30,992 bases of DNA from Haemophilus sp. (GCA_019423005.1 JAHZCF010000072.1:1-30992); one strand, 5' to 3'; shown: positions 9,052 through 17,486, numbered from the stretch's first letter. The notes: generated from the sequence alone by a model not told the origin. A program made the numbers and translations.

Positions 9052-10221
9052 ATGTCCGATCAACAAACAGATACACCAACTTCCTTAAATAATAAATCTC
9101 AACAACGTAAAAAAGGGCTTTCTATTTTTATTCTTTTGCTTCTTCTGATTGCAATCGGTTCGGCGGCTTATTGGTTTTTCTTTATTAAAGGTTTTGAAGA
9201 AACGGAAGATGCCTATGTGAGTGGCAATCAGGTGATGGTCTCATCACAGGTGGCGGGAAATATTGCGAAAATTAATGTCGATAATATGGATCCCGTACAA
9301 GCGGGCGATGTGTTATTAGAACTGGATGACACCAACGCCAAATTGAGTTTTGAGCAAGCAAAAAGCAATTTAGCCAATGCAGTTCGCCAAGTTTCTCAAC
9401 TGAATTACACCGTAAAACAATTGAAATCTGCTGTTCGTGCGAATGAAATTACCCTTGCTCAAGCACAAGGAAACTTGAACCGTCGTGTGCAATTAGTCAA
9501 AGATGGCGCAATAGATAAAGAATCATTCCAACACGCCAAAGAAGCTGTTGAACTCGCAAAAGCGAACTTAACCACCTCACAAAATCAGCTCGGCGCAAAT
9601 CAAGCCTTATTGTTAGACGGGCCTTTAAGTGAACAACCGCAAATTCAAAGCGCAATCAGTAATTTAAAACAAGCTTGGTTAAATTTAGAACGCACAAAAA
9701 TCCGCAGTCCAATTAAAGGTTATGTGGCTCGCCGCAATGCGCAAGTAGGACAGGCGGTGTCTGTTGGTGGTGCCTTAATGGCGGTAGTAACTACCGATCA
9801 AATGTGGTTAGATGCCAACTTCAAAGAAACACAATTAACCCATATGCGAATTGGTCAGCCAGTTGAAATTCATTTCGACCTTTATGGCAAGGATAAAACC
9901 TTTAATGGAAAAGTCGTCGGAATTGAAATGGGTACAGGCAGCGCATTCTCTTTATTGCCTACTCAAAATGCGACCGGAAACTGGATCAAAGTGGTGCAAC
10001 GTGTGCCGGTGCGTATTCAATTAGATCCGCAACAGCTGGCTGAAAATCCATTACGCATCGGTCTTTCTGCGACTGTGAAAGTAAATGTGAGCGATAGCCA
10101 AGGTGAAACCTTGCGTGACCAAGCGCCATCTACAACGCTTTATTCCACGAATGTGCTGCAATATGATGAAAGTGCGGTCAATAATTTGATCGAATCTATT
10201 ATTCGCGACAATAGCTATTAG
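9052..10221 (+). CDS. emrA: EmrA-type multidrug efflux membrane fusion protein
   Basis: HlyD/EmrA-family periplasmic adaptor that links an inner-membrane MFS pump to an outer-membrane channel. It has 389 residues with one N-terminal membrane anchor at about 23-44 (LSIFILLLLLIAIGSAAYWF), then ETEDAYVSGNQVMVSSQVAG, the typical first half of the biotinyl-lipoyl-like domain. A long alanine- and glutamine-rich coiled coil follows (about 95-205), then RTKIRSPIKGYVARRNAQVG, the second half of the lipoyl domain, and a beta-barrel region. The start is supported by AAGG at 9039-9042. It precedes emrB by 8 bases in an operon. An uptake signal is near its 3' end (10170). Confidence 0.93.
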   Translation: MSDQQTDTPTSLNNKSQQRKKGLSIFILLLLLIAIGSAAYWFFFIKGFEETEDAYVSGNQVMVSSQVAGNIAKINVDNMDPVQAGDVLLELDDTNAKLSFEQAKSNLANAVRQVSQLNYTVKQLKSAVRANEITLAQAQGNLNRRVQLVKDGAIDKESFQHAKEAVELAKANLTTSQNQLGANQALLLDGPLSEQPQIQSAISNLKQAWLNLERTKIRSPIKGYVARRNAQVGQAVSVGGALMAVVTTDQMWLDANFKETQLTHMRIGQPVEIHFDLYGKDKTFNGKVVGIEMGTGSAFSLLPTQNATGNWIKVVQRVPVRIQLDPQQLAENPLRIGLSATVKVNVSDSQGETLRDQAPSTTLYSTNVLQYDESAVNNLIESIIRDNSY

Positions 10222-10229
10222 GTTCTGTT

Positions 10230-11756
10230 ATGCCGCAATCTCATTTCAAACCGCTACAAGGCGGTGCGTTAGCGATGCTTACATTGGTGCTTTCATTAGC
10301 CACCTTTATGCTCGTGCTAGACTCCACCATCGCCAATGTAGCCATTCCAACTATCGCTGGTGATTTGGGTGCCTCGTCCAGCCAAGGAACGTGGGTGATC
10401 ACCTCGTTCGGGGTAGCAAATGCTATTTCGATTCCGATCACGGGCTGGCTTGCAAAACGTTTTGGTGAAGTGCGGTTATTTTTAATCGCAACGCTATTAT
10501 TCGTGCTAGCCTCTTGGCTTTGTGGTATTGCAAATAGCTTGGAAATGTTGATCGTTTTTCGCGTCCTTCAAGGTGCGGTAGCGGGTCCAATTATCCCCCT
10601 TTCTCAAAGCTTATTATTGAATAACTACCCGCCTGAAAAACGAGGAATGGCATTGGCCTTTTGGTCAATGACAATCGTCGTCGCCCCAATTTGTGGCCCG
10701 ATTTTAGGCGGTTGGATCAGCGATAATATTCACTGGGGTTGGATTTTCTTTATCAACGTTCCGATTGGGCTTGCCGTTGTCTTAATCAGTTGGAAAATTT
10801 TAGAAGGCCGAGAAAGCAGAATTTCTCATCAACCAGTTAACACTGTCGGGCTGATTTTGTTAGCGCTCGGTGTGGGTGCATTGCAATTAATGCTGGATCA
10901 AGGTCGCGAGCTAGACTGGTTTAACTCCACTGAAATTGTAGTACTTACCATTATCGCTGCGGTAGGTTTAATCGCACTCATTATTTGGGAACTCACGGAC
11001 GATAATCCCGTTGTGGATGTCTCCTTATTCAAATCCCGAAATTTCACCGTGGGTTGTGTTTCAACTAGCCTTGCTTTCTTGGTGTATTCAGGGACGGTCG
11101 TGCTCATCCCACTTCTGCTCCAACAGGTTTATAACTATACAGCAACATGGGCGGGGCTTGCGGCTGCCCCCGTTGGGTTATTGCCGATTCTACTTGCACC
11201 GATTATTGGGAAATTCGGCAATAAAATTGATATGCGGATTTTAATTACCGTCAGTTTTATGGTTTATGCACTCACCTTTTATTGGCGGGCTGTAACGTTT
11301 GAGCCAGAAATGACGTTTATGGATGTGGCGTTACCACAATTTGTGCAAGGCTTGGCAGTCGCCTGTTTCTTTATGCCGCTGACAACCATTACGCTTTCAG
11401 GTTTACCACCTGAAAAAATGGCTTCGGCGTCGAGCTTATTTAATTTTCTCCGAACCCTTGCCGGCTCAATAGGCACATCACTTACTACCTTTATTTGGTA
11501 TAACCGCGAAGCCGTGCATCACACGCAACTCACAGAAGTCATTAATCCATATAATCCGATTTCCCAACAATTCTTCCAAACTATGGGGAGTTTTGGTTTA
11601 AGTGAAGAACAAACGGCATCATATATTGCCAGACAAATCACTGCTCAAGGCTTTATTATTGGTGCTAACGAGATCTTCTTAGTCTCCGCGATAACGTTCA
11701 TTTCCTTGGTTGTTCTCATTTGGTTTGCTAAACCACCTTTCAGCAGCAAACATTAA
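10230..11756 (+). CDS. emrB: EmrB-type multidrug efflux MFS transporter (DHA2 family)
   Basis: Proton-driven exporter of hydrophobic drugs, working with EmrA and an outer-membrane protein. It has 508 residues and about 14 hydrophobic segments, as in the DHA2 (14-helix) drug/proton antiporters. LDSTIANVAIPTI at 30-42 is the signature of this family in helix 1. Helix 5 contains the antiporter motif around GPILGGWISDN. The sequence after the membrane core (PPFSSKH) is a short tail. It follows emrA closely, with the same strand and spacing as emrAB elsewhere. No clear hairpin terminator follows; an uptake signal lies 18 bases after the stop (11774-11782). Confidence 0.94.
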   Translation: MPQSHFKPLQGGALAMLTLVLSLATFMLVLDSTIANVAIPTIAGDLGASSSQGTWVITSFGVANAISIPITGWLAKRFGEVRLFLIATLLFVLASWLCGIANSLEMLIVFRVLQGAVAGPIIPLSQSLLLNNYPPEKRGMALAFWSMTIVVAPICGPILGGWISDNIHWGWIFFINVPIGLAVVLISWKILEGRESRISHQPVNTVGLILLALGVGALQLMLDQGRELDWFNSTEIVVLTIIAAVGLIALIIWELTDDNPVVDVSLFKSRNFTVGCVSTSLAFLVYSGTVVLIPLLLQQVYNYTATWAGLAAAPVGLLPILLAPIIGKFGNKIDMRILITVSFMVYALTFYWRAVTFEPEMTFMDVALPQFVQGLAVACFFMPLTTITLSGLPPEKMASASSLFNFLRTLAGSIGTSLTTFIWYNREAVHHTQLTEVINPYNPISQQFFQTMGSFGLSEEQTASYIARQITAQGFIIGANEIFLVSAITFISLVVLIWFAKPPFSSKH

Positions 11757-11876
11757 AAACACCCGAAAAAATAACCGCACTTTTCTATCTGAAATGACAA
11801 GAATTTGTTATTTGGGACAATTGAAAAACTGGGAAATTTAACCAAATATTATGTCTTCTGCTTTAGAACCTGAAAC

Positions 11877-11964
11877 ATGCACAAAAAAATAGAAAATTTG
11901 TGTGCGTTATACTAATATGCACAAAATATTCTGAATATTGTGCATGTTATGTAAACGTGCACAA
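11877..11964 (+). promoter_or_regulatory. Cluster of TGCACAA sites upstream of the fic gene
   Basis: TGCACAA occurs at 11878-11884, 11918-11924 and 11958-11964, and its complement TTGTGCA at 11938-11944. A near copy, TTGTGTGC, starts at 11898. The sites fall close to every 20 bases (11878, 11898, 11918, 11938, 11958), or two helical turns, and the 11917/11945 pair forms an imperfect palindrome (ATGCACAA...TTGTGCAT). A TATACT at 11908-11913 could be a -10. This looks like an operator array for a repressor binding one DNA face. The rest of 11757-11999 holds no gene. Confidence 0.5.
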
Positions 11965-11999
11965 GAAACCACACCTTTTTATGTATAAAGGAAGTCATA

Positions 12000-13073
12000 A
12001 TGAACAACTATCAAATTCCAGATTTATTTGCCTTGGGCGAGATAGAAAGTAAAGCGGTATTGAAAGCTTGCAGTGCTGCTCATCAGGCATTAGGTGGGCT
12101 AAAAGGCGTGGTACATACAATGCCAAATCAAAATATTCTACTCGGGACATTACCCTTGCAGGAGGCGAAAGAAAGTTCGGAGATTGAAAATATCATTACC
12201 ACGCAGGATGATTTATATCAAAGCAATATCAATACACACCAATTCACTACCGTAGCTGCAAAAGAAGTTCACTACTACGCACAAGCCATGTCATTAGGCT
12301 TTGACTCCGTCCGTTCCGATAAATTAATTACACTCAATCTCATTAAAGAAATTCAATCTGCATTGGAAGGAAATGATGCAGGTTTCAGAAAGCAGCAAGG
12401 TACAGGGCTAGTAAATCAAACGACAAAAGAAATTGTTTATATGCCACCGCAAAATCCTACTGATATTGAAAAATATATGTCTGATTTAGAAAGATTTATC
12501 AACGACTCGGCACAACTTGATTACGATCCCTTGGTAAAAATGGCGCTGATTCATCATCAGTTTAAAAGCATTCACCCGTTTTATGATGGCAACGGTCGGA
12601 CTGGACGAATATTGAATATTCTATATCTGATTCAACAAGATTTACTGGATACTCCAATTCTGTATCTTTCCCGATATATAAATAGAAATAAAACAAAATA
12701 TTATCAGTTATTGCAGTCTGTCCGTGATAGCCAAAACTGGGAGGCTTGGCTAGTATTTATGCTAAACGGCATCACGGAAATCTCAAAACGAACGGTTACT
12801 TTAATCAATGGAATTAAAGTTTTAATGCAAAATCACAAACAGCTCATCCGCAATCACTTACCGCAGATTTACAGCCATGAACTGATTAACAATCTGTATA
12901 AACACCCTTATACGAAAATTGATTTCGTCGTACGAGACTGCCAAATCCATCGTAATACAGCAAGAACCCGTTTAGAAGCATTGGTGAGAATCGGTATTTT
13001 GAAGAAGGAAAAAATTGGAAAAGAAAATTTTTATATTAATGTGGAACTGTATGGGTTGTTGATGGTACAGTAA
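12000..13073 (+). CDS. Fic-domain protein AMP-transferase, class II, with C-terminal winged helix
   Basis: Fic enzymes usually transfer AMP from ATP to hydroxyl side chains of target proteins. The active-site motif is complete: HPFYDGNGRTGR at 192-203, with the catalytic H192 and phosphate-binding G-N-G-R. An N-terminal Fic_N region carries SSEIEN, where S59-x-x-x-E63-N64 matches the (S/T)xxxE(G/N) inhibitory motif; placed before the Fic core this defines class II, an enzyme inhibited by its own glutamate. The C-terminal 70 residues (about 285-357, with HRNTARTRLEALVRIGIL) look like a winged-helix DNA-binding domain, as in many 350-370-residue Fic proteins. The start has AAAGGAAG 5 bases upstream. 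It stands alone, at the left edge of an uptake-signal-free stretch. The winged helix and the TGCACAA array upstream suggest autoregulation. The target is unknown. Confidence 0.9.
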   Translation: MNNYQIPDLFALGEIESKAVLKACSAAHQALGGLKGVVHTMPNQNILLGTLPLQEAKESSEIENIITTQDDLYQSNINTHQFTTVAAKEVHYYAQAMSLGFDSVRSDKLITLNLIKEIQSALEGNDAGFRKQQGTGLVNQTTKEIVYMPPQNPTDIEKYMSDLERFINDSAQLDYDPLVKMALIHHQFKSIHPFYDGNGRTGRILNILYLIQQDLLDTPILYLSRYINRNKTKYYQLLQSVRDSQNWEAWLVFMLNGITEISKRTVTLINGIKVLMQNHKQLIRNHLPQIYSHELINNLYKHPYTKIDFVVRDCQIHRNTARTRLEALVRIGILKKEKIGKENFYINVELYGLLMVQ

Positions 13074-13187
13074 GATAGCATTTCGCAAATTATATTAAAA
13101 TACCATATACTTACAACACATTAAACCAACCAATCAATCTATATATTAATGTAATTATCTTATACCTAAAGAAGCCAAGGAGAAAAA

Positions 13188-13790
13188 ATGTTCTATGATT
13201 TTGCCATTTCTAAACATAAAGTATTTTTAAGTTTTCATCATCAAGATGGCTATTATCGTCAACAATTTGAACGGCAATTTTCTAATGAATTTGATCCAGT
13301 ATTTGTTAATCGTTCTGTTCAAGATGGAGATATTGATCCAAATTATAAAACAGATGCCATTCGTAGAGAGATTCGTGAAAACTATATTTCTGATTCATCA
13401 GTAACCATAGTTCTTATTGGTCAAAATACATGGCAACGTAAGCATGTGGATTGGGAAATAGGATACAGTTTAACAACTTCAAACCTAAATACTCGTTCTG
13501 GTCTAATCGGTATCCTGTTGCCCAGTTATTCTCCATGTTATGAATCATATTTCCATCCTAACTGTGTACGAAAATGGACTGAAAATAATAGTCAGATTTA
13601 TACACCTTGCAACATTCCACCACGATTATATGACAATATTCAGAGCGGCTATGCCAAAATCTATCCTTATCCAACCTCTTCACATGAATTAAAAAAATGG
13701 ATTCATGAGGCATTTCAAAGAAGAGGTAGCGGGTCACATCGTAACAGTCGCGATTATTTTGCCAATAATCGAAATAGTTCACATTGGTAA
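13188..13790 (+). CDS. ThsB-like TIR domain protein 1
   Basis: A 200-residue protein resembling the DUF1863/ThsB-type TIR family of Thoeris, which on sensing phage converts NAD+ into a cyclic ADP-ribose-type signal. Strand A is KHKVFLSFHHQD (9-20). Next come NRSVQDGDIDP (41-51), IRREIRENYISDSSVTIVLI (58-77) and GQNTWQRKHVDWEIGYSL (78-95). E90, in RKHVDWEI, aligns with the conserved catalytic glutamate region of ThsB (RRWVRYEI in the Bacillus cereus protein, from memory). The C-terminal third (110-200), with LPSYSP, a histidine/cysteine-containing stretch and a basic serine-rich tail, is outside the TIR core and differs from the second ThsB-like protein here. The start has AAGGAG 6 bases upstream. 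It is the first gene of the cassette, 29 bases before the next. The family call is firm; the activity is inferred. Confidence 0.85.
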   Translation: MFYDFAISKHKVFLSFHHQDGYYRQQFERQFSNEFDPVFVNRSVQDGDIDPNYKTDAIRREIRENYISDSSVTIVLIGQNTWQRKHVDWEIGYSLTTSNLNTRSGLIGILLPSYSPCYESYFHPNCVRKWTENNSQIYTPCNIPPRLYDNIQSGYAKIYPYPTSSHELKKWIHEAFQRRGSGSHRNSRDYFANNRNSSHW

Positions 13791-13819
13791 TTTAAACTTT
13801 AAGTAGTAATTAGTCTCTT

Positions 13820-15874
13820 ATGTCCATGCAAATCACACCACCTTTGGCCGTTCATTTTATTTGGCATCCGGATGATAACGAAAATATCTATTCTACAATG
13901 ATGGAATTTCGTCGTTATCTTACACGGGATATTGATCGTCCATTTTCTAGAGAATTAAATATCCCAACATTTTTATACAGCTCACGAAAACCTAAAATCC
14001 CACCATCTTCTACCCCACAGAAACTTGCTGAAAAAGATGTGATTTTTCTTTTTATTAGCAGTAATACTTTGATGAATCCTGATTGGGAATCCTATATAAA
14101 TTCGCTATCGGAGCAAGACAATTATCATATTGTACCTGTAGCTATTGAACGAGAAGGATTAAGTCAAACTTCATCAGGTCGTCTGAAAAATTATAATTGT
14201 ATCCGGGCATTTGATTGGCCGACTGAACTAAAAAAAGAATATGCAATTCTCTTTCTATCTCATGAGTTGTATCGATTTGGTTTGAAAGATACTACTGAGA
14301 ATAACCTTGGTATTGATTCTTCGATTCGCTTATTCCTAAGCCATGCAAAAAAAGGAGATACAGGCTTAAAACACGCAGAAGCGATTAAAAACTTTTTAGA
14401 TAACTCTAATATGCAAAGGTTTTTTGATGCAAATGAAATATCACCTGGATTTAAATTTGATCAAGAAATTGAAAATCATATTAAAAACTCAACAATCATT
14501 GCGATTGAAAGTGATGCTTACTCCTCTCGATATTGGTGTCAAAGAGAAATTTTAAGTGCAAAAAGGGAACGGCGTCCTATCATCCTTGTGAATAGTTTAG
14601 AAGAATATGAAGATAGAGTTTTTCCTGCAGCATCAAATATTCCTTGTGTGCATATAACTGCGGACCCATTGGGAAAAAAAGATATTTTAAGGATTCTTAT
14701 CGCAGCATTATTAGAAACAATACGTTTTGAGCATGCACACAAACTGCTACGATATTATCAAGAGCAAGGCTGGATTGATAAATCTGCTGAGATTTTTGCT
14801 AGGCCGCCAGAAATTCAGCAAATTGTTGATATTTTAGGTAAAAGACATAAAGATAATTTAGTTATTTGCTACCCTGAACCACCTTTATATAAAGAAGAAA
14901 CGGAGTGGACGAATCATTTTAACATTACTGTTTCCACTCCCTTATGGTCATCTAAACAAGAGAATGAAACTAGCTCTAATTTACGTATCGGTCTATCTAT
15001 TTCTGATTATCTTCCTGACGGTTATGAAACATACAACCAAGACATTGACGAACTCAAGCGGTTTTCTCAATCTTTAGCACGACATTTATTAGCTGGTGAG
15101 CACACTCTAATTTATGGTGGTGATTTACGGGATGAAGGTTTTACGAAGTTCATTCTCGATGAAGCAACAGTTTTAAGAGATAGGTTGCAGACAGATCAAC
15201 TATTTGTAGAAAATCACCTAGCTTGGCCTCTATATACTAAAAAAGAAAATACAAAGTGGTATGCAAATTATAAAACTGTAGTAAAACCCGTATCCGCTAA
15301 TATACCTGATGATGTGAAAGGGTTGATTCAAAATGAAGAACTTTTTCTTGAACCAAATTGTCCTGCAAATAAATATATTTGGTCTAGATGCCTTACCGAG
15401 ATGAGAGAAAAATCTATTTATTCTTCGGATATAAGAGTTTTTGCTGGTGGAAAATTTGAAAACTACCTTGGAAAAATGCCTGGAGTTTTAGAAGAGTTCT
15501 TGATTGCTTATAAAGAGAAAAAAGTAATTTTCTTAGTTGGTGGTTTAGGGGGATTAACCGGTAAGTTATGTTATTCAATTAAGAATCAATGCTTGGCTGA
15601 AGAGTTTACGGAAGAATGGCAGACTTCTCATAATGCATTCTATAAAGAATTACAGGATATCGCGCATTCTCACAATAATAATGCCAATTATGACGACATT
15701 AGATCTATTATTGAAGATATCTCAATCTCAGAGCTTGCAACAAAAGCAGGACTAACAGTCAAAGAATATGAGAGATTGATGCAGACACCTTTTGTTGATG
15801 AATGCGTTCATCTGATTCTAAAAGGAATTAAAAACTTATCTAGCAAGGAGGGGGAGCTTAATGACCAAGCATAA
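13820..15874 (+). CDS. TIR-TIR-SLOG protein, probable nucleotide-signal-activated effector
   Basis: A 684-residue protein with three parts. Residues 8-150 look like a divergent TIR-like domain: HFIWHPDD (12-19), EKDVIFLFISSNTL (71-84), then NPDWESY with E90. Residues 168-300 are a standard TIR: SIRLFLSHAKKGD (168-180), FFDANEISPG (201-210), then SRYWCQREIL with the putative catalytic E243 after W239. Residues 388-585 resemble a SLOG (LOG/DprA-like Rossmann) domain: RIGLSISD (389-396), LIYGGDLRDEGFT (430-442), FAGGKFENYLGKMPG (541-555) and FLVGGLGGLTG (571-581). A helical tail follows. SLOG domains bind nucleotides; in ThsA the SLOG senses the TIR-made signal. The natural inference is that this protein is the effector, with TIR NADase replacing SIR2. 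The start ATG 13820 has no clear Shine-Dalgarno; ATG 13826 is possible. Its last 14 bases overlap the next gene. Confidence 0.82.
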   Translation: MSMQITPPLAVHFIWHPDDNENIYSTMMEFRRYLTRDIDRPFSRELNIPTFLYSSRKPKIPPSSTPQKLAEKDVIFLFISSNTLMNPDWESYINSLSEQDNYHIVPVAIEREGLSQTSSGRLKNYNCIRAFDWPTELKKEYAILFLSHELYRFGLKDTTENNLGIDSSIRLFLSHAKKGDTGLKHAEAIKNFLDNSNMQRFFDANEISPGFKFDQEIENHIKNSTIIAIESDAYSSRYWCQREILSAKRERRPIILVNSLEEYEDRVFPAASNIPCVHITADPLGKKDILRILIAALLETIRFEHAHKLLRYYQEQGWIDKSAEIFARPPEIQQIVDILGKRHKDNLVICYPEPPLYKEETEWTNHFNITVSTPLWSSKQENETSSNLRIGLSISDYLPDGYETYNQDIDELKRFSQSLARHLLAGEHTLIYGGDLRDEGFTKFILDEATVLRDRLQTDQLFVENHLAWPLYTKKENTKWYANYKTVVKPVSANIPDDVKGLIQNEELFLEPNCPANKYIWSRCLTEMREKSIYSSDIRVFAGGKFENYLGKMPGVLEEFLIAYKEKKVIFLVGGLGGLTGKLCYSIKNQCLAEEFTEEWQTSHNAFYKELQDIAHSHNNNANYDDIRSIIEDISISELATKAGLTVKEYERLMQTPFVDECVHLILKGIKNLSSKEGELNDQA

Positions 15875-16469
15875 AGTTTTTATTAGTTATCACCATACTA
15901 ATGATCAGTGGGCAAAGGAAGCGTTGCTTAAGTGCAATGAAGAAAACGATATTTTTATTGATGGTTCTGTTGATACTGGGGATATTAGTGATGATTTATC
16001 TGATGAAGAAATTAGAAAGAAAATTCGTGATGAATACTTATGCGATACTACCGTTACAATTTTATTAGTAGGAACAGAAACTAAAAATAGAAAACATATT
16101 GATTGGGAGCTTTATTCCAGTATGTATGATGGTAAGGTAAATAAAAAGTCGGGCATTCTTGTAATACAACTTCCTTCAACAAACCCTCAGTATATTACAG
16201 CCTCTCATGGTAATAAGGAAAAAAGTAAATTATACCCATCATTTACCAATTGGATTAGTATAGATTCTAGAGATGAGTATGAAAGACGATATCCTTATTT
16301 GCCAGATCGTATAATTGATAATTTACTAGCGAAAGATGTAAAAATATCTGTTACAAAATGGGGAGATTTAAATACTGAAAATTTAAGATTACTTATTGAT
16401 CTAACTTATCAAGATAAAGAATCTTGTCAGTATGATATTAGTAGAAAAATGAGAAGAAATAATTCATAG
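15861..16469 (+). CDS. ThsB-like TIR domain protein 2
   Basis: A 202-residue paralogue of the first ThsB-like protein. It shares KHKVFISYHH (3-12), DGSVDTGDISDD (34-45), IRKKIRDEYLCDTTVTILLV (51-70) and GTETKNRKHIDWELYSSM (71-88), with E83 in the position of E90 of protein 1. The C-terminal part (105-202), with QLPSTNP, a YPYLPD stretch and a basic end, differs from protein 1 after the shared core. This is the pattern expected if two related enzymes have separate recognition surfaces. The start is strongly set by GGAGGGGGAG just upstream, inside the end of the SLOG gene, giving a 14-base overlap and probable translational coupling. The next gene follows after 21 bases. The fold call is firm; the role as a signal-producing sensor is inferred from Thoeris. 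Confidence 0.84.
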   Translation: MTKHKVFISYHHTNDQWAKEALLKCNEENDIFIDGSVDTGDISDDLSDEEIRKKIRDEYLCDTTVTILLVGTETKNRKHIDWELYSSMYDGKVNKKSGILVIQLPSTNPQYITASHGNKEKSKLYPSFTNWISIDSRDEYERRYPYLPDRIIDNLLAKDVKISVTKWGDLNTENLRLLIDLTYQDKESCQYDISRKMRRNNS

Positions 16470-16490
16470 ATAACTTATAGGAGATGTCAT

Positions 16491-17363
16491 GTGGATTTGC
16501 TAACTTACGTATTTAAAGGCTCTTATGTTAATAGACAAAAAGATAAATCTTTCATCAAAAAAGTTCTTTGTACATTTAACAACGACGAAATTACTGGAAT
16601 TGGTGTCAAAGTAAATAATAACCCATGGGAATTTGAGGTGTTTATTTTTATTACGATAGATACAAATTACCTAAACCGAGATAGGTTTGCTGAATGGATA
16701 AAAGAATTTTATGATAGATACTCATTGCATAATATATTTCTTGGAAATATGCCTCAGGGCGGTAATATAGCAACATTTATTAATGAAGATACACTAATTT
16801 TCTTTGATAAGCTTTTTATTTTTTCCGAGTCTGAATCTGAATTGTTTACTAGAAATAAACTTCTCCTTACTCTCCGGTTTGGAGAGCGTTCTGCTTTTGA
16901 GGCTAAATACCCTCAGTATAAAAATGCCAAATATCAGATTCCAGCAATTTTTATTAGTCATTCATCATTAGATAAAGATAAGATAGCTTTACCAATTAGT
17001 GATTATTTATGTGCTAAAGAAATAGCAATTTGGTTAGATCGTAATGAAATAACTTTAGATGATAATTTAAGTGAGGAATTAATATACAAGAAAATTTATG
17101 ATGGTATTTCAATATGCAAGACAGGAATATTCATTGTTACATCAAATTTTATGGAAAAAAGCAAATGGACAAAAAGGGAGCTATCTATCTGTAAAGAGCT
17201 TGGTAAAAATATTTTATTACTTATCTTTGATGAAAATAAAGAAAGAGTAGAAAAGTTAAAGAAAGATTATTCTTTAGATGATTCGTCTATTGTCTTAATG
17301 AATGGCATAGAGTTTGATTATGAAACTATAAGAAAGAAACTTTTAGAGAATAATTTCATATAA
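16491..17363 (+). CDS. Unknown N-terminal domain fused to a TIR domain
   Basis: A 290-residue protein starting at GTG 16491, with AGGAG at 16479-16483, 7 bases upstream. The nearby ATGs at 16484 and 16489 give frames that close after a few codons. Residues 1-145 match nothing I recognise: a mixed strand/helix region, with hydrophobic strands such as EFEVFIFITIDTNYL (47-61) and DTLIFFDKLFIF (100-111), and no obvious catalytic motif or membrane helix. Residues 151-275 are a clear TIR domain: AIFISHSSLDKDK (152-164), IAIWLDRNEITLDDNL (178-193), TGIFIVTSNFMEKSKWTKRE (211-230), with E230 at the usual catalytic position after W226. It is the last gene of the cassette, very AT-rich, and ends 6 bases before a terminator. 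It could be a second effector, a regulator, or an additional signal maker; the sequence does not decide. Confidence 0.8.
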   Translation: MDLLTYVFKGSYVNRQKDKSFIKKVLCTFNNDEITGIGVKVNNNPWEFEVFIFITIDTNYLNRDRFAEWIKEFYDRYSLHNIFLGNMPQGGNIATFINEDTLIFFDKLFIFSESESELFTRNKLLLTLRFGERSAFEAKYPQYKNAKYQIPAIFISHSSLDKDKIALPISDYLCAKEIAIWLDRNEITLDDNLSEELIYKKIYDGISICKTGIFIVTSNFMEKSKWTKRELSICKELGKNILLLIFDENKERVEKLKKDYSLDDSSIVLMNGIEFDYETIRKKLLENNFI

Positions 17364-17368
17364 AATTT

Positions 17369-17398
17369 AGTAAGGGGGTCTCATGCCCCCTACTTTTT
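17369..17398 (+). terminator. Terminator of the TIR cassette
   Basis: AGTAAGGGGG (17369-17378) pairs with CCCCCTACT (17386-17394) with one bulged A and a seven-base loop; a T run follows. It closes the cassette 6 bases after the last stop. The remaining bases to 17486 show no gene. Confidence 0.85.
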
Positions 17399-17486
17399 AA
17401 CAAAAGCATATGAAAATAAGTAATATGAAATCAGTTAGTGAATATATCCTGTGATACAATTCAGGCAAGTAGCAACCCTTTTACTT

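Larger units (their letters stand above)
13188..17363 (+). other. Four-gene TIR cassette, Thoeris-related candidate defence system
   Basis: Four same-strand genes with gaps of 29, -14 and 21 bases: ThsB-like TIR, TIR-TIR-SLOG, ThsB-like TIR, and unknown domain-TIR. A terminator follows the last. The coding is distinctly AT-rich compared with the flanking core genes, and no exact uptake signal occurs within it. In Thoeris, a TIR protein makes an NAD-derived signal that a SLOG domain binds to trigger an NAD-depleting effector. The parts needed for that scheme are all here, but SIR2 is absent and TIR takes its place. Confidence 0.75.

Noticed and set aside
13188..17363. Canonical type I Thoeris (ThsA with SIR2-SLOG plus ThsB)
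   Set aside because: No SIR2 domain is present in any of the four proteins; the SLOG is joined to TIR domains. I therefore call it Thoeris-related only.
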